A stretch of DNA of 5,018 nt from Cyanobacteria bacterium Co-bin13 (GTDB lineage Bacteria; Cyanobacteriota; Cyanobacteriia; Phormidesmidales; Phormidesmidaceae). Shown here piece by piece: positions 1 to 5,018 of this stretch. The position numbers and the translations under genes were made by a program. Under the pieces are notes generated by a model. It was not told the DNA's origin. It did not search any database and saw only the letters and a program-made list of their open reading frames with translations. The DNA lies in the NCBI GenBank assembly GCA_014534385.1, contig JACVRP010000304.1:1-5018 (forward strand), written 5' to 3'. Within the stretch, counting starts at the first letter, position 1. The number at the start of each line of letters is the position of its first letter.

Positions 1-19
1 GGCGTCCAGTCGGCAGGCG

Positions 20-1504
20 TCATTCGGCGTATCCTGTGCGAATTTGCTGAATCAGGTTGGTGGTAGAGCGATTGTCCAGGTAGGGCAAGATTCTCACCTC
101 GCCACCCAGTTCCTCAATCAGCGGCGTTTCGGGCAGGGTGTCGCGGGTGTAGTCGCCGCCCTTGGCATACACGTCGGGGCGAATGATGCGGATTAGCTCA
201 CGGGGAGTGCGATCGCTAAAAGGCACCACATAGTCTACGCAGCCCAGCGCCGCCAGCACCGTCAGCCGATCAGCCAAGTTGTTCACTGGGCGAGTTGGCC
301 CCTTGAGCTGGCGAACGCTTTCATCGCTGTTGACCCCCACAATCAGCACATCGCCCAAAGCCTTGGCCTGCTCCAGGCAGGTGACATGGCCCGAGTGGAG
401 AATGTCAAAGCAGCCATTGGTAAAGACAACGCGCTTGCCCAACGCCCGATGCTGATTCACCAGCGACACCAGTTCTGTGTGATTGAAAATGCGCTTGTTC
501 TGGTCAAACAGGGCGCGGCGCAGGGCCAGCGGATTGCAGCAGGTAGTGCCTTCTTCCTGCACAATGACAGCGGTTGCGATCGCAGCCAAAGAAGCCGCCG
601 CATGGGGGTCTGCCCCTGCCCCCAGAGCCAGGGCTAAAGTCGCAACGTAGGTATCGCCTGCACCAGTGGCGTGGGAGCCGGGGGCAGGTTTCGCGAAGGT
701 GCGGCTAGGAGGACGATCACCGACAAAAACCACAGCTCCGTCTTCGTCTATGGTTAGAGCCGCCATTTGGGTGCCCGCAACCTTCAGTACACTCTGGCCG
801 TAGCGGGAAATTTGTTCGACTCGGGAGTGGCCATTTAGCTTGGGTAGACCCAGCAGCTGCACCGTTTCATCGTAGTTAGGCTTAACCGCAGTTACCCCTA
901 CCTCGGCATACGCCTGGAGCCGCTTTGAATCAGCCACAATCACGCGGGAATGCTCCGCCTGAAGCTGCTTAAGCGTTTCAATCACCCTCGGCGTAAAAAT
1001 GCCGTAGGCGTAGTCCGAAATCACCACTGCGTCGCAGGTGGGGAACCGCTGCACCAACCTTTGAATCAGCAGATTCTCGACCTCGCTATCAATGGCGTCA
1101 ATGCTGCCCTGGTCAAAGCGCACCAGTAGGTGAGAAGACGCCATCACCCGCTGTTTGACCAGCGTGCGGCGATGGGGATGGCTGAGCAGATCGTCGAGCC
1201 GTACATCCCGCTCGGCCAAGGCCTCGCGTAGGCGATCGCCCTCATAATCGCAGCCAATCACCGACAGGAAGTAGGTTTCGCCGCCTAGACGGGCCACATT
1301 CGCCGCTGTGTTAGCCGCTCCTCCCGGTGCATACTGGCGCTGATCCACGTCAACGATGGGCACAGGCGCTTCCCGGCAGAGGCGGGTGACTGCGCCCTGA
1401 AGGTAGCTATCGAGAATGGCTTCGCCAATCACCAGCACCTTCAGGTGGGCAAAGCGATCGATCAAATCAAGCAACCGATTGGTCTGAGCGTCTGGAGTAG
1501 TCAT
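20..1504 (-). CDS. hldE: Bifunctional heptose 7-phosphate kinase / heptose 1-phosphate adenylyltransferase
   Basis: A 494-residue two-domain enzyme, slightly longer than E. coli HldE (477). Residues about 1-335 form the PfkB/ribokinase-type kinase that makes heptose 1,7-bisphosphate. It shows PGGAANTA (60-67), the KPNYDE segment (208-213) and TGAGDT (280-285), with catalytic-base candidate D284. Residues about 357-494 form the nucleotidyltransferase that makes ADP-heptose, with TNGCFDILHSGH (362-373, containing the HxGH motif at 370-373), NSDES (392-396), KGGDY (448-452) and STTNLI (480-485). Both active sites look complete. One oddity is H278 where E. coli has Asp in its DVTGAGD motif. The ATG at 1504 is the only sensible start and lies inside gmhB (38-bp overlap). 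No clear Shine-Dalgarno precedes it, so translation is probably coupled to gmhB. The stop is TGA at 20-22. It completes a GmhA-HldE-GmhB route to ADP-D-glycero-beta-D-manno-heptose. Confidence 0.95.
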   Translation of the reverse strand: MTTPDAQTNRLLDLIDRFAHLKVLVIGEAILDSYLQGAVTRLCREAPVPIVDVDQRQYAPGGAANTAANVARLGGETYFLSVIGCDYEGDRLREALAERDVRLDDLLSHPHRRTLVKQRVMASSHLLVRFDQGSIDAIDSEVENLLIQRLVQRFPTCDAVVISDYAYGIFTPRVIETLKQLQAEHSRVIVADSKRLQAYAEVGVTAVKPNYDETVQLLGLPKLNGHSRVEQISRYGQSVLKVAGTQMAALTIDEDGAVVFVGDRPPSRTFAKPAPGSHATGAGDTYVATLALALGAGADPHAAASLAAIATAVIVQEEGTTCCNPLALRRALFDQNKRIFNHTELVSLVNQHRALGKRVVFTNGCFDILHSGHVTCLEQAKALGDVLIVGVNSDESVRQLKGPTRPVNNLADRLTVLAALGCVDYVVPFSDRTPRELIRIIRPDVYAKGGDYTRDTLPETPLIEELGGEVRILPYLDNRSTTNLIQQIRTGYAE

Positions 1505-2075
1505 GGCTGGGGGTATAGCTGTGAGGATGTTGGGCCTGAAGAATGTAATCGGCAGCGAGATCTAAATCAGTGGTGATGTGGTGCGGCACCCGGTTGGGCG
1601 TGAGCACCCACTCCGTCTCGTTGCCGTTGTCAATCAAAATCGTGCGGCAGCCCGCTTTCCGGCCCGCCTCAGCGTCGTTCAAAATGTCGCCAATAAACCA
1701 GGACTGTTGCAGGTCGATGTCGTGCTCGGCAGCGGCCCGCAGCAGCATCCCCGGCTCCGGCTTACGGCAGCCACAGGAAACGGCATACTTCGCTACGGTG
1801 CCCTCCGGATGGTGCGGGCAGTAGTAAAATCCCGCCAACGGCACCCCCAACATCTGCCGCAGCCGCTGCTCCACCGCAGGTAGCGCCGATTCGTCAAAAT
1901 ATCCGCGAGCTACCCCCGACTGGTTGGTAATCACAATCAGCAGATAGCCCGCCTGGTGCAGCTTGTGAACGCCATCCAGCGACCCTGAACAGAGCACTAT
2001 GCGATCTGGGTCGACGTTATAGGGGACGTCTTCGATCAGGGTTCCGTCTTTGTCGAGGAAAATGGCCTTGGGCAT
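1467..2075 (-). CDS. gmhB: D-glycero-D-manno-heptose-1,7-bisphosphate 7-phosphatase (HAD family)
   Basis: A 202-residue cytosolic HAD phosphatase, close to E. coli GmhB (about 190). It removes the 7-phosphate from heptose 1,7-bisphosphate between the two HldE reactions. HAD motif I is FLDKDGT with nucleophile D8 and acid/base D10; motif II is TNQSG (50-54); the RK pair is R104-K105; motif IV is GDILND (129-134). The GmhB zinc site is intact, with C86, H88, C101 and C103 in the CPHHPEG and CGCRKPEPGM segments. This separates it from generic HAD enzymes; the histidinol-phosphatase domain of HisB is the nearest alternative. The start at 2075 fits the family because MPKAIFLDKDGT begins right at motif I. 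No Shine-Dalgarno is visible, since the upstream DNA is a pyrimidine-rich repeat on this strand. The last 13 codons, including the TGA, overlap hldE, and the final 20 or so residues are extra relative to the family core. Confidence 0.93.
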   Translation of the reverse strand: MPKAIFLDKDGTLIEDVPYNVDPDRIVLCSGSLDGVHKLHQAGYLLIVITNQSGVARGYFDESALPAVEQRLRQMLGVPLAGFYYCPHHPEGTVAKYAVSCGCRKPEPGMLLRAAAEHDIDLQQSWFIGDILNDAEAGRKAGCRTILIDNGNETEWVLTPNRVPHHITTDLDLAADYILQAQHPHSYTPSHDYSRRSDQSVA

Positions 2076-2082
2076 GGGTGGG

Positions 2083-2149
2083 AGGGTAGGGGGTGGATGG
2101 GACGCGGGGAGGGGGAGACGCGGGGACGCGGGGAGGGGAGATGGGGGTG
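2083..2149. repeat. G-rich degenerate tandem repeat (GACGCGGGGA units)
   Basis: The plus strand carries repeated GACGCGGGGA-like units (2101-2110, 2117-2126, and CGCGGGGA at 2127-2134) flanked by GGGGGTGGATGGG and GGGGAGATGGGGG. Read in the operon direction it becomes a C/T-rich leader ending just before the gmhB ATG, which explains the absence of a Shine-Dalgarno there. Confidence 0.7.
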
Positions 2150-2227
2150 TTGGCTAATGGGGGCAGTTGGATTAGCTCACTGCTTTGGGGGCGGGGTCTA
2201 AGCGAGGCAGATCCTCTGTCGGCCATG

Positions 2228-2244
2228 CCCAGGCAGAGCCTGGG
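2228..2244. repeat. Perfect short palindrome CCCAGGC-AGA-GCCTGGG
   Basis: Two perfect 7-base arms flank a 3-base spacer, followed by AACGAG. It resembles the widespread 'GTTCCCAGGC...GCCTGGGAAC' interspersed palindrome, with the left outer arm decayed to CATG. No run of T follows on either strand, so it is not a typical intrinsic terminator. The family assignment is from memory. Confidence 0.6.
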
Positions 2245-2260
2245 AACGAGTTGGCTTGCT

Positions 2261-2332
2261 GCGTCTCCGCGTCTCCGTGTCCCCGTGTCCCCACGTCTTC
2301 TTCTCCCCCATCTTCCCCACCCATCTACCCCT
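2261..2332. repeat. C/T-rich octamer tandem repeat
   Basis: A clear 8-base period begins at 2261: GCGTCTCC twice, GTGTCCCC twice, then ACGTCTTC, TTCTCCCC and further decayed CATCTTCC-like units. The run reaches the SDR stop codon at 2333. Bases 2280-2297 are an inverted copy (16 of 18) of 2117-2134 in the opposite flank. Confidence 0.75.
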
Positions 2333-3088
2333 CTACGGCCAAGAAGTCTCTTTCATGGGCAGCACCATAATCTCGGAGATCACTGTGTCCTTCGGCTGCA
2401 TCAGCAGGTACTTGATGGTTTCGGCCACGTTCATGGGGTCTTGCAGGGTGTTCACGTCGATGTCGGGGAAGCGCTCTAGCAGGAAGGGGGTGCGCATACC
2501 GCCAGCGATCACCGAGGTAACTTTAATGTTGTGGGGGCGGCCTTCGACGTGGAGGGCCTGGGAGAAGCCGAGCAGGCCCCACTTGCTGGCGTGGTAGACG
2601 GAGGCGTTGGCCCAAGCGCGTTTGGCGGCGGTGGAGACGATGTTGATGATGTGGCCGCCGCCCTGTTCGCGCAGGTGGGAGAAGACGGCTTTGGACATAT
2701 AGAAGGGGCCATTGAGGTTGACGCCCATGACGCGCTGCCAGTCGCGCACATCGAGTTCTTCGACGGAGAGGGTAACGTCGATGCCGGCGTTGTTGATTAA
2801 AACGTCGATCTTGCCGTAGTGGTCTAGCACCTGATCGATCAGTTTTTTGCTCTGATCGGGGTCGCTGACGTCGAGGGGCAGTGCGATCGCATCGCCCGCC
2901 TGCTCCTGAATTTTGGCGACGAGCTGTTCGGCCAGGGTGGGCTGCACGTCGGCGACGACGACTTTGAGGCCCGCTTCGGCTAGGCATTTGCAGGTGGCTT
3001 CGCCCAGGCCACGGGCACCGCCGGTGACGATGACGACTTTGTTAGCCAGGGGCTGATCAGAAGCTGCTTTTTGGGGAAGAGTTTGCAT
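2333..3088 (-). CDS. Classical short-chain dehydrogenase/reductase (SDR), substrate unknown
   Basis: This 251-residue protein has the usual length of a classical SDR and appears complete and soluble. It is an NAD(P)-dependent oxidoreductase with a Rossmann fold. Visible motifs are the glycine-rich TGGARGLG (22-29), NNAG (99-102), and the catalytic set N124, S152, Y165 and K169 in the YHASK motif. D47 at the end of the second beta strand (VVVADV) is the position that usually favours NAD(H) over NADP(H). Residues 195-201 (AGGMRTP) occupy the place of the family's PG segment. The ATG at 3088 is supported by an AGGAG seven bases upstream; the stop is TAG. It lies 104 bp downstream of the glycosyltransferase-GmhA gene and 257 bp upstream of gmhB, all on one strand. 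It is not HldD, which is an extended SDR of about 310 residues with a TGGAGFIG-type start. A role in modifying the heptose or its lipid or glycan acceptor is inferred from position only. Confidence 0.9.
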   Translation of the reverse strand: MQTLPQKAASDQPLANKVVIVTGGARGLGEATCKCLAEAGLKVVVADVQPTLAEQLVAKIQEQAGDAIALPLDVSDPDQSKKLIDQVLDHYGKIDVLINNAGIDVTLSVEELDVRDWQRVMGVNLNGPFYMSKAVFSHLREQGGGHIINIVSTAAKRAWANASVYHASKWGLLGFSQALHVEGRPHNIKVTSVIAGGMRTPFLLERFPDIDVNTLQDPMNVAETIKYLLMQPKDTVISEIMVLPMKETSWP

Positions 3089-3095
3089 CGATAGT

Positions 3096-3100
3096 CTCCT
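3096..3100 (-). promoter_or_regulatory. Ribosome binding site of the SDR gene
   Basis: On the minus strand the sequence reads AGGAG followed by seven bases and then ATG at 3088. It fixes the SDR start and is the only good Shine-Dalgarno seen ahead of the three complete genes. Confidence 0.75.
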
Positions 3101-3122
3101 AACGGATTGGGAAATTGGGTTA

Positions 3123-3142
3123 CTTGGCGCGATCGCGCCAAG
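3123..3142. repeat. Perfect 20-bp palindrome with HIP1 core upstream of the SDR gene
   Basis: The sequence CTTGGCGCGATCGCGCCAAG equals its own reverse complement over all 20 bases and contains GCGATCGC at 3129-3136. It lies 34 bases upstream of the SDR ATG and 50 bases downstream of the preceding stop codon. It could be an operator, a processing or stabilising hairpin, or just an extended HIP1 site. No U-tract follows it, so termination is unlikely. Confidence 0.6.
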
Positions 3143-3151
3143 GGTTTCTGA

Positions 3152-3169
3152 AGACGGAACTCACCGTCT
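3152..3169. repeat. Short inverted repeat AGACGG-AACTCA-CCGTCT
   Basis: Two perfect 6-base arms enclose a 6-base loop, 23 bases after the stop of the glycosyltransferase-GmhA gene. Together with the palindrome at 3123-3142 it gives two consecutive hairpins in the transcript between the two genes. The sequence after the stem on the minus strand (TCAGAAACCC) has no U-run, so at best this is a weak terminator or RNA-processing element. Confidence 0.4.
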
Positions 3170-3192
3170 GTGCTGGGGTGGAAAAGCGGGAA

Positions 3193-5018
3193 TTACTTTC
3201 GGGGGGGCAGAGACGCGGCTACCCGCAGCTCTGCCGGAGTGAGGGACGGCGAGACAGCTGGGGACGACGGGGGACATTTGGCCCGTAGCAAATCCTCCTC
3301 AACCCATTCGCACAGCAAATGCAGAATGAGAATGTGTACCTCCTGAATGCGTTGGGTGTCGCTGGCGGGAACGCAGAGGGGTAGATCCACTTGCGATCGC
3401 AACTCGCCCCCGCTCCCGCCCAGCAGCGCAATGGTGGCCACATTGCGAGTGCTAGCCGCTTCCACCGCGCGGATCAGGTTGGGAGAGCGACCGCTGGTGC
3501 TCATCAGCAGCAGCACGTCCCCCGGCTGGCCGAAGGTGTGAACCTGGCGGGCAAAAATGTCTTCATAGCCCACATCGTTCGACCAGGCGGTGAGGAAGGC
3601 AGTATCAGCAGTCAGCGCGATGACGGGCAGCCCCGCCCGGTGAGGTGAGCAGAAGCGACCCACCAGCTCAGCCGCGAAGTGCTGGGAGTCGGCAGCGCTG
3701 CCGCCATTGCCGCAGACCAACACTTTGCCGCCTTGAGTAAAGCACTGGCTGATCAGCCTGGCCGCCGCCAAAATGTCGGCGCTGAGCACCTGCTGGGACT
3801 GCTTGAGGGCCATGATGGCGGCATCAAAGCAGTCTTCCATGCGGTTCAGCTCACCGACATCTTCTGAGGACAGGCTGGTGGGCTGGGGCTCCAGGGCCAG
3901 CACGTCCTCATAGAGGGCTGCGATCGCACTCGTTACCTTGGGCCAGGTAAACTGGCTGGCCACATGGCGGATTGCCTGCCGCCCAAACAGGTTAAGCATG
4001 GCGGGGTTGCGGTAGAGAAAAGAGATGCGATCGCACAGCGCCTGCGGCTCGTTGGGAGCCACCAAATACCCTGTCTCACCATCCCTCACAGTGAACTTAA
4101 TGCCGCCCACATTAGAGCCAATAACCGGAGTCCCGCAGGCCATTGCCTCCAAAGGCGTGATGCCAAAGGGTTCGTACCAGGGCGTTGTGACAAAGACATC
4201 GGCGGCGCTGTAGTAGTACTTCAACACCTCACGACCCCGCTGGCCAATGAACGTGACCCGATCGGCAATGTTCAGGTCCTCGGCCAGGGTTTGAAGTCGC
4301 CCGATCTCCGGGGTTAGAGCCGGGTCTGGTTCAGGGGATTCGCCGCCAACCACTAATAGCTGGGTCGGCAGCTGCTCCTGATCATTCAGAATAGCGACAC
4401 CCCGCAGGGCGTTGTCCACTCCTTTACGCGGCACCATTCGCCCCAGCTGGAGCACTATGCGCTCATCCTGAGGCAGCCCCAGCGTAGCCCGCGCCTTGTC
4501 CTTAGGAATCGGCCAAAATTCAGCCGCATCCACGCCGCAGGGAATAATGCGGATTTTGTTTGGGTCGGCCTGGTATAGCTCGATCAGATCGTCTCGATCC
4601 TGGGGGCATTCGGCCACAATTGAGTCCGCCGCCTGCACCAGCTCATCCTCAACGGCAAAGCGCTGATCGGGGAACCCATCGGCCTGTCCCTGGTGCCGCC
4701 GCCGCACCCGCCCCAGAGCGTGGAAGGTAATCACAAAGGGAACACTCGTCGCCTGCTTGACCCGGTGCGCCACTAAGCCCGACATCCAGAAGTTGGCGTG
4801 GATCAGGTCGTAGAAATGCCGTCCTTTAAATGACCCATTCAGCTTGAGCCGCTCCTCTCGCATAAAGGCGAGGACAAACTCAGCAAATTCCTCCATGTAG
4901 GGCAGCAGCTGCTCTTTAGGAATCGCTTGGGGCGGTCCTACCGGCACATGAACAATCCGAACTCCGTTGTGCCAGGTAACGACATCGGGAATGACGGTGC
5001 GATCTCGCCGGGTAAACA
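3193..5018 (-). CDS. GT4-family glycosyltransferase fused to GmhA-type sedoheptulose-7-phosphate isomerase (5' end beyond window)
   Basis: Two enzymes lie in one unbroken frame. Residues here are numbered from the first whole codon at 5016. Residues 1 to about 375 are a GT-B retaining glycosyltransferase lacking its extreme N-terminus. They show TFHALGR, a GVDAAEFWP block (161-169), GRMVPRKG (192-199) and the EX7E motif of family GT4 (E282, E290). Residues about 388-577 (bases about 3286-3852) are a full-length SIS-fold GmhA, which converts sedoheptulose 7-phosphate to D-glycero-D-manno-heptose 7-phosphate. It has GNGGSAAD (436-443), STSG (506-509) and RIQEVH (556-561). By alignment from memory, E450 and H561 match the catalytic Glu65 and His180 of E. 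coli GmhA, so the domain looks active. A GTG at 4947 could be mistaken for the start, but the frame stays open to 5018 and encodes typical GT4 N-terminal sequence (FTRRDR, GVRIVHVPVGP). The protein ends in a Pro/Ser-rich tail (581-607) and TAA. It is probably cytosolic. Donor and acceptor are unknown. Confidence 0.9.
   Translation of the reverse strand, partial: FTRRDRTVIPDVVTWHNGVRIVHVPVGPPQAIPKEQLLPYMEEFAEFVLAFMREERLKLNGSFKGRHFYDLIHANFWMSGLVAHRVKQATSVPFVITFHALGRVRRRHQGQADGFPDQRFAVEDELVQAADSIVAECPQDRDDLIELYQADPNKIRIIPCGVDAAEFWPIPKDKARATLGLPQDERIVLQLGRMVPRKGVDNALRGVAILNDQEQLPTQLLVVGGESPEPDPALTPEIGRLQTLAEDLNIADRVTFIGQRGREVLKYYYSAADVFVTTPWYEPFGITPLEAMACGTPVIGSNVGGIKFTVRDGETGYLVAPNEPQALCDRISFLYRNPAMLNLFGRQAIRHVASQFTWPKVTSAIAALYEDVLALEPQPTSLSSEDVGELNRMEDCFDAAIMALKQSQQVLSADILAAARLISQCFTQGGKVLVCGNGGSAADSQHFAAELVGRFCSPHRAGLPVIALTADTAFLTAWSNDVGYEDIFARQVHTFGQPGDVLLLMSTSGRSPNLIRAVEAASTRNVATIALLGGSGGELRSQVDLPLCVPASDTQRIQEVHILILHLLCEWVEEDLLRAKCPPSSPAVSPSLTPAELRVAASLPPRK

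Larger units (their letters stand above)
2076..2332. repeat. Intergenic low-complexity repeat block between the SDR gene and gmhB
   Basis: The whole gap from the base after the SDR stop codon to the base before the gmhB ATG is repetitive or palindromic. It has a G-rich flank (about 2079-2149, plus strand), a central section of about 110 bp with a perfect short palindrome, and a C/T-rich flank (2261-2332). The flanks are roughly inverted copies of the same motif family. Open frames crossing it translate to Pro/Ser/Arg-rich low-complexity peptides and are not believable genes. Sequences of the 'GCGTCTCC GTGTCCCC' kind are known to be scattered between genes in filamentous cyanobacteria. That identification is from memory. 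No promoter or U-tract terminator is evident. Confidence 0.7.

Noticed and set aside
386..637. Plus-strand open frames inside hldE, gmhB and the fusion gene
   Set aside because: They lie opposite strongly conserved coding sequence and show no domain or ribosome binding site.
2153..2183. Small inverted repeats GCTAAT/ATTAGC and GCAGT/ACTGC in the middle of the repeat block
   Set aside because: Arms are only 5-6 bases with loops of 11-12, mutually exclusive, and of a kind expected by chance.
2017..2597. Several open frames (for example 2017-2226 minus; 2093-2479, 2185-2370 and 2256-2597 plus) across the SDR-gmhB gap
   Set aside because: They translate the low-complexity repeat into Pro/Ser/Arg-rich peptides, overlap real genes, and have no recognisable domain.
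2523..2987. Open frames of 80-154 residues on both strands inside the SDR gene
   Set aside because: They are shadow frames of a clear SDR, rich in Arg/Pro/Ala as expected for GC-rich out-of-frame reading.
2333..3088. Calling the SDR gene hldD (ADP-heptose 6-epimerase)
   Set aside because: Its length (251), TGGARGLG motif and YHASK active site are those of a classical SDR, not the longer extended SDR family of HldD.
3123..3169. Intrinsic terminator after the glycosyltransferase-GmhA gene
   Set aside because: Both hairpins lack a following U-run on the minus strand, so a factor-independent terminator is not supported.
3193..4947. Taking the GTG at 4947 as the true start of the glycosyltransferase-GmhA protein
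   Set aside because: The frame is open for 23 more codons to the window edge and they encode typical GT4 N-terminal sequence, so the real start lies beyond 5018.

Overview
The window looks like chromosomal DNA of a GC-rich cyanobacterium. The main evidence is eight copies of the cyanobacterial HIP1 octamer GCGATCGC (starting at 209, 576, 1232, 2883, 3129, 3393, 3920 and 4027), backed by an intergenic stretch of the 'GCGTCTCC / GTGTCCCC' repeat type seen in many filamentous cyanobacteria. A Leptolyngbya- or Phormidium-like lineage is a guess. I did not compute base composition.

All four convincing genes lie on the minus strand, so they read from right to left. First is a gene cut by the right edge that encodes a family-4 (GT-B) glycosyltransferase fused to a complete GmhA-type sedoheptulose-7-phosphate isomerase (3193-5018). 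After 104 bp comes a classical short-chain dehydrogenase/reductase (2333-3088). A 257-bp gap follows (2076-2332), filled with low-complexity G-rich and C/T-rich repeats around a small palindrome. Then come a GmhB-type heptose bisphosphate phosphatase (1467-2075) and a bifunctional HldE heptose kinase/adenylyltransferase (20-1504), which overlap by 38 bp. Only 19 bp remain to the left of hldE and no gene start is visible there.

Together the GmhA domain, HldE and GmhB can perform every step from sedoheptulose 7-phosphate to ADP-D-glycero-beta-D-manno-heptose. Isomerisation (GmhA) is followed by 1-phosphorylation (HldE N-domain), removal of the 7-phosphate (GmhB) and adenylylation (HldE C-domain). 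No HldD-type epimerase is present in the window. A classical SDR of unknown substrate sits where a sugar-tailoring enzyme might be expected. The fused glycosyltransferase suggests the heptose goes into a surface glycan or glycolipid, but donor and acceptor cannot be read from the sequence.

The most notable points are the glycosyltransferase-GmhA fusion, the classical SDR inside the heptose cluster, the repeat element that fills the gap from the SDR stop to the gmhB start, and a perfect 20-bp palindrome with a HIP1 core just ahead of the SDR. I saw no plus-strand gene, RNA gene, CRISPR array or transposase.
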